A stretch of DNA of 64,000 nt. Source: an uncultured Verrucomicrobiota bacterium (GTDB lineage Bacteria > Verrucomicrobiota > Verrucomicrobiia > Limisphaerales > UBA9464). Position numbers and translations under genes: made by a program. Where the stretch lies: NCBI GenBank assembly GCA_903922605.1, contig CAIXUG010000052.1:124001-188000 (forward strand), written 5' to 3'. Within the stretch, counting starts at the first letter, position 1; each line of letters opens with the position of its first letter. Of the stretch, positions 1 to 8,578 are shown piece by piece. The notes below the pieces were generated by a model that saw nothing but the letters and a program-made list of their open reading frames with translations, searched no databases and was not told the origin of the DNA.

Positions 1-194
1 ACGGCATCGCCAACCGTGGCGCCTCTGTCCGCGTCCCCCACAGCTTCGTCAACAACGGCTACAAGGGTTACCTTGAAGACCGTCGTCCGAACTCCCAGGG
101 CGATCCGTACAAGATTGCGAGCCGCATCCTGCAGACCATTGCTACCGTGCCGCTGCCCGCTCCACCGACCCCGGCGAAGAAGGGCAAGAAGTAA
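1..194 (+). CDS. glnA: Glutamine synthetase, C-terminal fragment (5' end outside window)
   Basis: The open frame entering at base 3 and ending at TAA 192-194 gives about 63 residues. It carries NRGASVRVP followed by GYLEDRRP and then DPY, the conserved C-terminal glutamine synthetase segment that holds the arginine (in NRGAS) and glutamate (in EDRRP) of the glutamate/ATP site. The family makes glutamine from glutamate, ammonia and ATP in the cytoplasm. The tail after the catalytic core is short and Pro/Lys-rich. The spacing looks more like the eukaryote-type (GSII) family than GSI, but the fragment is too short to settle this. A strong terminator follows directly. Confidence 0.85.
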   Translation, partial: GIANRGASVRVPHSFVNNGYKGYLEDRRPNSQGDPYKIASRILQTIATVPLPAPPTPAKKGKK

Positions 195-218
195 GCCGGA
201 GGAATCCTCACTCTACGG

Positions 219-250
219 ACGGCGCGGGTTTTTGCCCGCGCCGTTTTTTT
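219..250 (+). terminator. Rho-independent terminator of glnA
   Basis: Perfect stem CGGCGCGGG / CCCGCGCCG with a 6-base T-rich loop, followed by a run of seven T. It lies 25 bases after the glnA stop codon. Confidence 0.9.
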
Positions 251-619
251 GTGCCTGAAGTTCAACGCCTCGGCCACCTGTGGCCCGAGTTCCCCAAAGA
301 TGGACGGCGCGGCCTGCCCGTCCTCTGGTCGCTTTTCACTCTCGCGTTGGCCACCGGCGGCTGCGAAGACAATGATGTAAGACGGGCGAGACGCACCTCT
401 CCTCGGGAAGGGATGGTGTGTCGTGTGACCACCGGTCTGAAATTCAGCACTCGTAATCCGAAGTTCGCCGTTCGTAATTTGCAAGGCTCCCCAATTCGGG
501 GCAGCAGAGCGATCCGGCCCTTGCTGGACGGGGCTGAAATGCACTTCGTCCGGTGACATCCTGGCCGGCAAAATGATTGTTACTGGCGAGGTGTCGCGCC
601 GCCACGTTAGTTTGGGCGC
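251..619. other. Gene-free spacer with a short dispersed repeat
   Basis: No credible gene is seen on either strand; the reading frames here are short or antisense extensions. Bases 438-482 hold an AT-richer word cluster (on the minus strand AATTACGA, GCGAACTTCG, GGATTACGAG) that resembles the cluster at 61463-61508 upstream of der. No convincing promoter was recognised. Confidence 0.5.
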
Positions 620-1348
620 ATGCAATCTGCGCGTACTTCCGTCGCTGCGGTTTCGCCGCCGCAGCTGGTGGTGTTTGATCTCGCCGGCACCACTGTCGAG
701 GACCACGGCAATGTCGCCGGGTTCCTCATTGAGGCGATGGCCCTCTCTGGCCACATGGTCACGCTGGCCGAGGCCAATGCCGTGATGGGCGAGCCCAAAC
801 CGGTGGCCATTGCGCAGCTGCTGTCCGCCCGCATCGGACCGGTGACCAAGGATCACGAGCGGGTGAAGGCCACGCATTTGGAGTTCCTGCGCCGGATGAA
901 CCACTACTACGCGACCTCGTCGGCGATCCGGGAAATGCCGGGCACCTCGCGGGTCTTCCAGGCGCTGCGGGCCCGTGGCATCAAGGTGGTCTGTGACACC
1001 GGCTTCGAACGCAGCACGGTGGAGGCCCTGCTGGGGCGGCTCGGCTGGCGGGAACGGGGTCTGGTGGATGACGTGGTGCCCAGCGATGAGGTGGCGCGGG
1101 GCCGTCCGGCGCCCGATCTGATTTTTGAGGCGATGCGGCGCGTCGGTGTGACCGAGGCCAGTCGTGTCGCAAAAATCGGCGACACGCCGAGCGATCTGGG
1201 CGAGGGGCATTCGGCCGGCTGCGGCTGGGTGATCGGCACAACCTATGGCTCCCATCGCGCGGATCAGCTGGAGCCGCATCACCCCACCCACATCATTGAC
1301 CGGATCGAGGACCTCCTGCCGATCCTGCTGGACGGAGCCACCGCATGA
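620..1348 (+). CDS. Phosphonatase-like HAD-superfamily hydrolase
   Basis: 242 residues, cytoplasmic. The HAD motif I VVFDLAGTT (nucleophile D20) has Ala at the D+2 position, as in phosphonoacetaldehyde hydrolase (PhnX, DWAGT), where most HAD phosphatases have Asp. MGxxK (K60) sits where PhnX has its Schiff-base lysine. Motif III/IV is seen as KIGDTPSD near residue 195. This fits the phosphonatase-like subfamily TIGR03351, described as syntenic with the FAD oxidoreductase TIGR03364, which is the next gene. Likely reaction: cleavage of the C-P bond of phosphonoacetaldehyde or a close relative. The TGA overlaps the next ATG (ATGA), indicating translational coupling. Exact substrate is inferred. 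Confidence 0.8.
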   Translation: MQSARTSVAAVSPPQLVVFDLAGTTVEDHGNVAGFLIEAMALSGHMVTLAEANAVMGEPKPVAIAQLLSARIGPVTKDHERVKATHLEFLRRMNHYYATSSAIREMPGTSRVFQALRARGIKVVCDTGFERSTVEALLGRLGWRERGLVDDVVPSDEVARGRPAPDLIFEAMRRVGVTEASRVAKIGDTPSDLGEGHSAGCGWVIGTTYGSHRADQLEPHHPTHIIDRIEDLLPILLDGATA

Positions 1349-2484
1349 GTGTCGCGGGACGGGCTGAGGTCGGCATCGTGGGCGCCGGTATCGTGGGATT
1401 GGCGCTGGCCGTGGCCTTTTCCGAGCGCGGGCTGCGGGTGGTCGTCTTCGACCGTGAGGAGCGTCCCGTTGGGGCCTCGATCCGCAATTTCGGCCTGGTC
1501 TGGCCGATGGGGCTGCAGCGCGGTCCGCGCTGGCAACGCGCCTTGCGGAGCCGGGCCCGCTGGCTGGAACTGGGGAAGAAGGCCGGCTTCCACGTCGCCG
1601 AGAATGGCTCGCTCCACCTGGCAGAGACCGAACTGGAGCTGCAAGTGCTTCGTGAGTTTCTGGAGCTGCAGGCCCCGCCAGATTTTCAGGGGGAACTGCT
1701 GAACCACCGGGATCTGGCCCTGCGATCGCCGGCGGCTCGGGCAGACCGGCTCGCCGGCGGCCTGTGGAGTCCGCACGAACTGACGGTGGACGGCCGCGAG
1801 GCGCTGCCGGCGATCTGGCGCTGGCTGGCGGCGGAGCGGGGAGTGACCGTGCTGCCCGACGCGGCGGTTTCGCGGGTGGCGATGCCGGCGGTGCATACCG
1901 CCAAAGGTGTCTGGGAAGTGGACCGGCTCTTTGTGTGCACCGGAGCCGAATTGCGCCTGCTGTATCCGGAGGTGTTTCGGGCTGCGGGCGTCACCAACTG
2001 CAAGCTGCAGATGTGGCGCACGGCCCCGCAGGCCGCCGGCTGGAGGCTTGGGCCATCCCTGTGCGGCGGGCTCACCCTGCTGCATTACCCAGCGTTTTCC
2101 GCCTGCCCTTCGCTGTCCGCCTTGCGGACCGGCTTTGAGCGGACCCATGCCGAATACATCGAGCACGGCATCCACGTGCTGGTGTCACAAAACTCGGTGG
2201 GGGAGGTGGTGCTGGGCGACACGCACCACTACGGCCTGACGCATGATCCGTTTCTGCACGAACGGCTCGATCAGCTGGTGCGGGACTATCTCGCCACCTT
2301 CGCGCAGGTGCCCGTCATCACGCCCTCCGAACGCTGGTTCGGCGTCTACGCCAAGCTGGCCGGGGCGACGGAGATCATCGCGCAGCCCGAACCGGGAGTT
2401 ACGGTTGTAAACGCCCTCGGCGGCAACGGCATGACGCTGTCGTTCGGTCTGGCCGACGAAATCGCGGGCGGAACGTTGGACTGA
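1345..2484 (+). CDS. FAD-dependent oxidoreductase of aminophosphonate catabolism (TIGR03364-like)
   Basis: 379 residues of the DAO-type flavoprotein fold. The N-terminal dinucleotide-binding motif GIVGAGIVG is followed about 20 residues later by VVVFDR, whose acidic residue binds the FAD ribose. RNFGLVWPMG and a C-terminal NALGGNGMTLSFGLA segment fit the family. TIGR03364 proteins are found beside phosphonatase-like hydrolases and are proposed to deaminate 2-aminoethylphosphonate derivatives oxidatively to the aldehyde that the hydrolase then cleaves. The ATGA overlap with the upstream hydrolase supports a two-step unit. No signal peptide is seen. Substrate choice (2-aminoethylphosphonate, N-methyl or hydroxy form) cannot be read from the sequence. 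Confidence 0.8.
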   Translation: MSVAGRAEVGIVGAGIVGLALAVAFSERGLRVVVFDREERPVGASIRNFGLVWPMGLQRGPRWQRALRSRARWLELGKKAGFHVAENGSLHLAETELELQVLREFLELQAPPDFQGELLNHRDLALRSPAARADRLAGGLWSPHELTVDGREALPAIWRWLAAERGVTVLPDAAVSRVAMPAVHTAKGVWEVDRLFVCTGAELRLLYPEVFRAAGVTNCKLQMWRTAPQAAGWRLGPSLCGGLTLLHYPAFSACPSLSALRTGFERTHAEYIEHGIHVLVSQNSVGEVVLGDTHHYGLTHDPFLHERLDQLVRDYLATFAQVPVITPSERWFGVYAKLAGATEIIAQPEPGVTVVNALGGNGMTLSFGLADEIAGGTLD

Positions 2485-2540
2485 ACAACAAAGGCGCGAA
2501 GGAACGAAGTGGAGGAACGGCGAACGGGGAGCGTGTGACG

Positions 2541-2584
2541 TGTGGCCAGACCCCAGACGCCAGATCCGAGACCCAAAACCCAGC
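2541..2584. repeat. Low-complexity CAGAxxC word repeat
   Basis: Iterated words CAGACCCC, CAGACGC, CAGATCC, GAGACCC and AAAACCC lie between the convergent FAD oxidoreductase and LuxR genes. This is one of many spacer repeats of this style in the window. Confidence 0.5.
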
Positions 2585-2587
2585 CTG

Positions 2588-3559
2588 CTATTTCTGCAGG
2601 AACTTCATCACCGCCTCGGTGCGCGTGTGGGCGCCGAGCTTCTCGAAAATCCGCTTCAGGTGCGTGTGCACCGTCTGCGGGCTGATGCCGATGGCCGAGG
2701 CAATTTCCTTGTCCTGCAGGCCGCGCTGCAAGGCTGAGAGCACGTCCAGTTCGCGCGGCGTCAGATGGTAGGGGGCGGCCTGTTTGGCGGCGCCGGGTTC
2801 CGCCGGTGAGAACAGGGTCTCGAAATAGCGGCGCACCCGCTGTTGCAGCAGGTCGGCGGCGCGGGGAAGGGGCTCCAACGGCAGCCCGAGCGGTTCCAAA
2901 ATTTCCGAGGGCAGGCGTCGGCGCAGAAAATAACCGCGATGCCCGCCTGACATCTGGCTGAAAACATCATCACTACTGGGGAGGATGGAGTAACCCAAAA
3001 CGGGTATCTCCGGCGCGGCGCGGCGCCATGCTTCCCGCAGGGCGAAGAAGTCCACGTAGGGCGAGGAGGCGTTGCAGAGCACCAGTTCGATGCCGGCGCG
3101 GATTTCGCGGATGGCCGGGCCCTGGCCCAGATCCACCGGGTCGAAGCCCGGAATGCGGCCGAGCCAGAATCGCAGCGCCTCGCGCAGGGAAACTTCCGGC
3201 TCCAGCAGGGCCAGCTTCACCTTGGGCGAGGCGACGGCGGGTGGCGGCTGCGGGGCCTGGGCCGTGGGATTGGTGCACAGCGTGGTGTAGGTGCAGGCGC
3301 GGGGCACCTCCAGCCAGTCCACGGCGAGCGTGAACTCGCGCGAAGCCTTCTGATCCAGCGCGGCGAGGGTGCCGCTTTCGGCCAGCCTGAGCAGCTCGGT
3401 GGCCCGGCTCTGGGCCACCGCCGGGCGTTCGGAGCCGAGCAGGAAATGCCAGTCACGGCCCTGGACCCGCAGGCGAACCGCGAGTTCCTGATCGCCCAGC
3501 CGGCGGATGGGGGCGAGGTATTTTCGCCGGACGGTGTGCTGCGTTGGTTCGTTGCTCAT
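2588..3559 (-). CDS. LuxR-type transcriptional regulator with degenerate receiver-like domain
   Basis: 323 residues with the ATG at 3559 (MSNEP); an in-frame ATG 45 bases further upstream is possible. The last 60 residues are a LuxR/NarL helix-turn-helix (LTPRELDVL, DKEIASAIGIS, VHTHLKRIFEKL). Residues about 105-215 look like a response-regulator receiver (KVKLALLEPE at the first strand), but the usual phosphoacceptor strand reads LVLCNASS with no Asp, so phosphorylation at the standard site is unlikely. The N-terminal 90 residues are unassigned. It lies tail-to-tail with the phosphonate genes and divergently from the pseudopilin gene; its targets are unknown. Confidence 0.75.
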   Translation of the reverse strand: MSNEPTQHTVRRKYLAPIRRLGDQELAVRLRVQGRDWHFLLGSERPAVAQSRATELLRLAESGTLAALDQKASREFTLAVDWLEVPRACTYTTLCTNPTAQAPQPPPAVASPKVKLALLEPEVSLREALRFWLGRIPGFDPVDLGQGPAIREIRAGIELVLCNASSPYVDFFALREAWRRAAPEIPVLGYSILPSSDDVFSQMSGGHRGYFLRRRLPSEILEPLGLPLEPLPRAADLLQQRVRRYFETLFSPAEPGAAKQAAPYHLTPRELDVLSALQRGLQDKEIASAIGISPQTVHTHLKRIFEKLGAHTRTEAVMKFLQK

Positions 3560-3727
3560 CGGATGTGTGTGACACGCTGCCCTGCATGGGGGATGCCCGG
3601 CCATGCTTTGCTGGAATACGTTCGTAAGAGCGCGGATTTGGGCCTGTGGGTGCCGTTACCCTCAGTTCACCGGATTGTCGCTGGTTCCCACGCCACAATG
3701 CCCGTAAGCAGTTAACCGACAATTGGA

Positions 3728-4618
3728 ATGGCCAAACAATCTCAATTTCTAGCGGGTTTCTGTACGGAACAAACTGCCTTACAAGCAGGTGGACGGTCGC
3801 CCCGACGGGCGGCATTCACCCTCATTGAACTGCTCGTCGTCATCGCCATCATCGCCATCCTTGCGGGGATGCTGCTGCCGGCGCTGTCCCACGCGAAGGA
3901 GGAAGGCCAGAAGGCCGTCTGCTTCTCGAACCTCCACCAGATCCATCTGGGGATGACGATGTATGCGGACGACAACAGCGGCCAGATATTCTACATCAGG
4001 GACAACGCGGCCAGCGCGCCGTACCTGCCGAATGATGGCCAGTGGACCAAGGATCCGACCTCCAGCGACCTGCTGTCGCCCACGGATTCGCATGCCTACT
4101 GGGCCGTGGGATATGCCAAGTATTTTGGCGGTGTGGCCGGTCGCAGGGTATTCCGGGACCCGGGAGCGAAAAAAGTGGACGAATGGTGGGATGATTCCAG
4201 CCGTCCGCACTGGCCGCATGAGTTCTGGCTCAACGCCTCGTATGGCATCCACAATTATCTGGTCGCGACCTCCACTTTCCAAGGGGTCACCGAACCGGCC
4301 CACACGAAGTTGTCCGACTTCAAAAATCCGCAGACCACCATTTTCTGCGAGGATTCGGCGGAACAGAGAATGGATGGGGGAGACGACAGCCTGTCCGCTT
4401 TCTCCACCAATCCCAATGCCCAGATTTTGACTCAGTGGCAGGGGTTGTCCGCCCTATATGGTGGCTATCACTTTGAGTGGGAATGGTTTCGGCACAATCG
4501 GCGCAGCTCCCTGCTTTGGGTCGCGGGACATGTATCCATGGTCAAGTACGCCGGTCTTAACAAGAGCGTGGACTATCGCTGGTACACGGGCACTGATCCC
4601 CTGCAAACGCCTCCATGA
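3728..4618 (+). CDS. Pseudopilin-like protein with type IV prepilin N-terminus
   Basis: 296 residues. A basic leader of about 29 residues (ending RRAA) precedes [18 protein letters not shown], the hydrophobic methylation/cleavage helix of type II secretion/type IV pilus substrates. The residue before the cleavage point is Ala rather than the canonical Gly. The globular part begins with [21 protein letters not shown], typical of the large pseudopilin paralogue family of Planctomycetes and Verrucomicrobia, and ends with a W/Y-rich segment ([10 protein letters not shown]). Probably an inner-membrane-anchored, periplasm-facing or surface protein of unknown role. Its stop overlaps the next gene start (ATGA). 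Confidence 0.85.
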   Translation: MAKQSQFLAGFCTEQTALQAGGRSPRRAAFTLIELLVVIAIIAILAGMLLPALSHAKEEGQKAVCFSNLHQIHLGMTMYADDNSGQIFYIRDNAASAPYLPNDGQWTKDPTSSDLLSPTDSHAYWAVGYAKYFGGVAGRRVFRDPGAKKVDEWWDDSSRPHWPHEFWLNASYGIHNYLVATSTFQGVTEPAHTKLSDFKNPQTTIFCEDSAEQRMDGGDDSLSAFSTNPNAQILTQWQGLSALYGGYHFEWEWFRHNRRSSLLWVAGHVSMVKYAGLNKSVDYRWYTGTDPLQTPP

Positions 4619-5016
4619 ACGTGTTTTCACTCTGGATTCCCAAACTGTTTCGCCAAGGGCTGTCTGCCTTTGGCGGCACTGTCTTGTCGGTGGCGCTCGT
4701 GGGCTGCGGCAATTCGTCCTCAGGAGCGGCCAAGACGCCCGAGGAGGCCAAAGTCGCCCTCCAACAGGCCTTTGCCACGGCACCGGCCGAGGTCAAGGCC
4801 ATCACCGATGAGGTGCAGACGGCAATTCAGGAAAAGAACGACGGCAAGGCTTTTGTCCAATTGGGCACGCTGAACTCCCGGCAGGATTTGACCCGCGAAC
4901 AGCGGGGGGTGGCGGCGTTGTCCATGCTCGCCCTGGGACAGAAGCTGAACGCGGCCGCCGCGAATGGCGACAAGGAGGCCGCCGCGCTGATGGAGGCCTA
5001 CCGGGCCAGCAAATAA
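4615..5016 (+). CDS. Small putative lipoprotein
   Basis: 133 residues. A charged N-terminus and hydrophobic stretch end at a lipobox-like ALVGC (C31), followed by a Ser/Gly linker. The rest is Ala/Lys/Glu-rich and predicted helical, with no recognised domain. The start codon overlaps the stop of the pseudopilin gene, so the two are probably co-translated, and the large LamG protein follows after 69 bases. A role as a partner of the surface structure is an inference from this order only. Confidence 0.65.
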   Translation: MNVFSLWIPKLFRQGLSAFGGTVLSVALVGCGNSSSGAAKTPEEAKVALQQAFATAPAEVKAITDEVQTAIQEKNDGKAFVQLGTLNSRQDLTREQRGVAALSMLALGQKLNAAAANGDKEAAALMEAYRASK

Positions 5017-5085
5017 GCCGCCGGTCGGCCTGAAGGCTGGCCGCCCCCTTCACAAGAATCTCTTCGGACTCCTCAACAAGCACAT

Positions 5086-8000
5086 ATGAAACAATACCAA
5101 CCACACCTCCTCCAGGCCAGCTTGCTGGCCATGGTTCTGGCGGCCTCCTCGGCCGCCTGGGCGCAGACGCCGATTCCAGCAAGTTTCGCTCACCCGCGAT
5201 CCTCGCTTAACACCAGCACCCGCGGCTTCGCCGTCCGGGTGGTGCAGGCGTCCACGGACGCGGGCACCTTGGCCAACAGCGTTGCGCGCGCTGAAGCCCA
5301 GCTCGCCGGCACGCTGATCGATCCGCTGACCGGCGTTCCTTTCACCAACGTGGCGGACACGAGCAGCTTCGACGCCGATGGCACCTACCATGAGCCCACG
5401 GCGATCGATTATGAGGTCAACGGCGGGGCTTCCGGCCCCATTCCCGGCATTGATCCGGGCGGAGCCAACAAGATCAACATCGCGCTCGAAGCGGTTGCCT
5501 ATCTGGACCTCGCCCCGGGCACGTACAACATGATCGTCAACAGCGACGACGGCTTCCGGGTCACCGCAGGTTTCGATGCCCGCGATCAGGCCACGGCGAT
5601 TGAGCTGGGCAAATTCGACGGCTCACGTGGCACGGATGACACCACGTTCAGCTTCACCATCTCGGCGGACGGCGTCTATTCCTTCCGTCTCGTGTATTTC
5701 CAGGGTGATGGCGGAGCCAATGTGTCGTGGTATGCGGCGGCCTCCACCGTGGCCGACGCGCATGTGCTCATCAACTCGACCGAGGACATCAAGGCTTATC
5801 GCTCCCTCACAGGGCCGACGCTTCCCTACGTAGCGGTCGCCAATCCCCTGCCCGGTGCGGTTGGGGTCGGCCCTTCGACCCTCGTCAACTTTGCCATCGT
5901 TGATGGTTCGCCGACCAAGGTTGTTCCCGCCAGCGTGTCCCTGTCTTTCGACGGTGTGAATACCGGCGCGGTGGCGACCAAGACCGGCAGCAAGACCACC
6001 ATCAGCTACGATCCGCCCGGATTGCTGGACCCGGTGAGTGTGCATACGGTGAAGCTGGTCTATGGCAATGACGCTGTCCCCGGCGTCTTCACCACCAACG
6101 AATACACCTTCACGGTGTCGTCCTACATCAACATCAAGCTCCCCCCGCCGCTCATCCTCGAAAACTTCGACGAGGTGGCCGAAGGCGACCTTCCGGCCGG
6201 ATGGACGGTGCAAAACTTCACTGATTCCCGCACCGCGGGTCTCGACTTGAACAACCCGAATTCCGATTCCTACCAGGACTGGGTGTGCATCTCCTCCAAC
6301 CGCATGTGGTTCATCGGCCAGGGTGCCCTGACCGACGCCGCGCAGACGAATGACCCCGTGCTCGGTGTGCCGGGCTCACAGCAGTGGGACGCCCTGCTCC
6401 GCTTTAGCGTCGCCGAGCAGTATGTCAATGGCGTGCGGGTGACCTCGCTGGTCACGAACAACTTCATGTACGCCGAATCCGACCAGCGCGGCGGCAACCA
6501 GGTCCAGTACCTCTTCAGCAAGGACTTTGACCTCACGGGCAAGACCAACGTCTACGTGTCCTACAACAGCATGTATGAGCAGAACCAGGACAGCATGGGT
6601 TCCGTGGAATACTCCATCGACGGTGGCACGACCTGGCTGCCGATCGTAATAATGCTCGACGGGCCCGACATCGTGCTGGGCACGGACGGCAAGCCGCTCG
6701 GCTATGAGACCCTCATCGCACCGCAGAGTGACACGGCGGTTTACGTGGACAATGACGGCAATCCTCAGGGCGGTTATTATGGCGCCTTTCTGGGCAATCA
6801 GGATACCAACACGTGGGCGGCGCTCGGGCCTTACATCAGCGCCCGGGTGAATGACGACGGTACCGAGTCCAAACGCGTCGAGCTGTTCCGCCTGCCCAAG
6901 GCTGACAATCAGAAGACAGTGCGCCTTCGCTTTGCCCAGGCCGGCACCGGCAGCTGGTACTTCGGCATCGACAACGTCGGTTTCTACAGCATCACCGTGG
7001 TGGACAAGCCTACCTTCACGCTGCAGCCGGTGGGCACCACGCGCATCGCCGGTCTCGGCGTCACGTTTGTGGCCTCCGCCAGCGGCATCAACGTGACCTA
7101 TCAGTGGCAGTTCAAGGGCAAGGACATCCCGGGTGCCACCGCGGCCTCCTATTCGATCGCCAGTGTGGCGGATACGGATGCGGGCGATTATACGGTCATC
7201 GCCACCAATGCCGGTGGCTCAACCCCGAGCAATGCCGCCACCCTGACGGTGCGCACCTCGCCGGAACCGCTCGACGTGACCCCGAACCTGGTCGCCCACC
7301 TGAAGTTTGACGGCGACTACACGGATTCCTCCGGCAACAATGTCACCGGGACGGCCGAGGGTACCAAGAACACTCCGGTGTTCGAGACGGGTTTCATCGG
7401 CCAGGGCGTGCACATCACCAACAAGAAGGATCAGTCGCTCGACGCCTATGTGACGCTCGGCTACCCCGACGCGCTCAAGTTTGGTGACGAAGTTACCGGT
7501 ACTGACTTCACGATCTCCTACTGGGTCAAGCTGCTGGAGCAGAATGACGACCAGGCGTACATCGCCAACAAGGATTGGAACTCCAGCAACAATCAGGGCT
7601 GGGGTTTCTTCTCGCAGGGTGGTGGCCAGGTCCGGGTTCAGTTCACCGGTCCCACCACGGCGGGCAAGTTCGACACCAAACCGCCGGGCACGACCTTCAA
7701 TGATGCCAAGTGGCATCTGTTCACCGTTGCCGTGCACCACACTGGCACGCTGGATTCCTACTACGACGGCGTGCTGGCCTCCTCGGTGCCGTTCGCTGTC
7801 AAGGGCAGCATTGACACGGCGGACGCTGGTCAGGCGGTCAACATCGGCCAGGATGGCACCGGCGGTTACACCGACGGTGGCAGGGCCGAAATCGACATGG
7901 TCATGGACGATCTCGGCATCTGGCGCCGTGCGATCACCGCCGATGAGGCTGCCGTGATCTACCTCCGCGGTCTCGCGGGCAAGAGCCTGGATCAGGTCCC

Positions 8001-8205
8001 GACCACCGGGCCGACCGTCAATCCGGATCCGAACATCACCGGCCTCCCGGGTGGCGCGTTCACGGATGTGCAGGTTGACACCGTCAACAAGACCATCTCG
8101 GCCAAGTTGCCGGCGGACGGTTCGCAGGGATTCTTCACAGTCACGCCTCCCGTCACGATCAAGACCGCCACGATCGTCAACGGCCGGCTGGTTATCACCT
8201 ACTGA
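5086..8205 (+). CDS. Large exported Ig-like / LamG-domain surface protein
   Basis: 1039 residues. The signal peptide has a basic start and a hydrophobic core ending ASSAAWAQ. Residues about 30-255 resemble a carbohydrate-binding beta-sandwich (LDLAPGTYNMIVNSDDGFRV, as in PA14-type modules). An Ig-like domain lies at about 641-720 (YQWQFKGKDI, DAGDYTVIATNAGG). A LamG/concanavalin-like domain lies at about 726-963 (LVAHLKFDGDY, DSYYDGVL). The end is a short beta-rich tail without an obvious sorting motif. Such proteins are common at the verrucomicrobial cell surface and are thought to bind glycans; the ligand is unknown. A probable terminator follows at 8349. Confidence 0.75.
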   Translation: MKQYQPHLLQASLLAMVLAASSAAWAQTPIPASFAHPRSSLNTSTRGFAVRVVQASTDAGTLANSVARAEAQLAGTLIDPLTGVPFTNVADTSSFDADGTYHEPTAIDYEVNGGASGPIPGIDPGGANKINIALEAVAYLDLAPGTYNMIVNSDDGFRVTAGFDARDQATAIELGKFDGSRGTDDTTFSFTISADGVYSFRLVYFQGDGGANVSWYAAASTVADAHVLINSTEDIKAYRSLTGPTLPYVAVANPLPGAVGVGPSTLVNFAIVDGSPTKVVPASVSLSFDGVNTGAVATKTGSKTTISYDPPGLLDPVSVHTVKLVYGNDAVPGVFTTNEYTFTVSSYINIKLPPPLILENFDEVAEGDLPAGWTVQNFTDSRTAGLDLNNPNSDSYQDWVCISSNRMWFIGQGALTDAAQTNDPVLGVPGSQQWDALLRFSVAEQYVNGVRVTSLVTNNFMYAESDQRGGNQVQYLFSKDFDLTGKTNVYVSYNSMYEQNQDSMGSVEYSIDGGTTWLPIVIMLDGPDIVLGTDGKPLGYETLIAPQSDTAVYVDNDGNPQGGYYGAFLGNQDTNTWAALGPYISARVNDDGTESKRVELFRLPKADNQKTVRLRFAQAGTGSWYFGIDNVGFYSITVVDKPTFTLQPVGTTRIAGLGVTFVASASGINVTYQWQFKGKDIPGATAASYSIASVADTDAGDYTVIATNAGGSTPSNAATLTVRTSPEPLDVTPNLVAHLKFDGDYTDSSGNNVTGTAEGTKNTPVFETGFIGQGVHITNKKDQSLDAYVTLGYPDALKFGDEVTGTDFTISYWVKLLEQNDDQAYIANKDWNSSNNQGWGFFSQGGGQVRVQFTGPTTAGKFDTKPPGTTFNDAKWHLFTVAVHHTGTLDSYYDGVLASSVPFAVKGSIDTADAGQAVNIGQDGTGGYTDGGRAEIDMVMDDLGIWRRAITADEAAVIYLRGLAGKSLDQVPTTGPTVNPDPNITGLPGGAFTDVQVDTVNKTISAKLPADGSQGFFTVTPPVTIKTATIVNGRLVITY

Positions 8206-8274
8206 TCGTATGGAAAGCGGACAGCAAACTGGTGACCGAGCAATCCGTAACCAAGTGCTGTCTTGACCTGAGCC

Positions 8275-8305
8275 GGGTGCGCCGGGCAGTTTATCCGGCG
8301 CACCC
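8275..8305 (+). terminator. GC-rich hairpin after the LamG gene, weak terminator candidate
   Basis: GGGTGCGCCGG pairs with CCGGCGCACCC around a short loop, 70 bases after the LamG gene stop. The following bases (CCTTTACA) give only a weak T tract, so this may be a 3'-protecting hairpin. Confidence 0.4.
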
Positions 8306-8348
8306 CCTTTACAGAACAGTTTTCCGGCGCTGAGTGGCGTCGGTCACG

Positions 8349-8397
8349 GCGGGCTTGGGCGATGAAACCGTGTGTCATCCCCAAGCCCGCTTTTTAT
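8349..8397 (+). terminator. Rho-independent terminator
   Basis: GCGGGCTTGGG pairs with CCCAAGCCCGC across a 20-base loop and is followed by TTTTTATTTG. It would end transcripts of the LamG gene and separate it from the phosphatase/PLP-enzyme pair. Confidence 0.75.
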
Positions 8398-8430
8398 TTG
8401 CAGGCAAAGGCCAGCCGGCAGTGGCTGAAG

Positions 8431-8541
8431 CTTAATCTTGCTCCTGCTCTTGCTCATACTCTTCCCGACGGGGAGCAAAATGGCAGCAGATGGTCCAGAA
8501 TCGGGAGCAAGAGCAAGATTAAGAGCAAGAGCAGGATCAAG
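8431..8541. repeat. GAGCAAGAGCAAGATTAAG-type inverted repeat
   Basis: The left arm (8431-8455) is made of CTTAATCTTGCTC and CTGCTCTTGCTC words. The right arm (8503-8541) carries the complementary GAGCAAGAGCAAGATTAAG words repeated. The element sits just before the phosphatase gene start and inflates its frame upstream. Confidence 0.7.
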
Positions 8542-8578
8542 GCACCGACCCCGATACACTTTCCCATTCCCTGTCCGC

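Noticed and set aside
68..1291. 407-residue minus-strand reading frame opposite the HAD hydrolase
   Set aside because: It spans the glnA end, a terminator and the antisense of a clear HAD gene, and has no family motif.
8275..8305. Main terminator of the LamG gene
   Set aside because: Hairpin is good but the T tract is poor; the hairpin at 8349-8397 is the better terminator.
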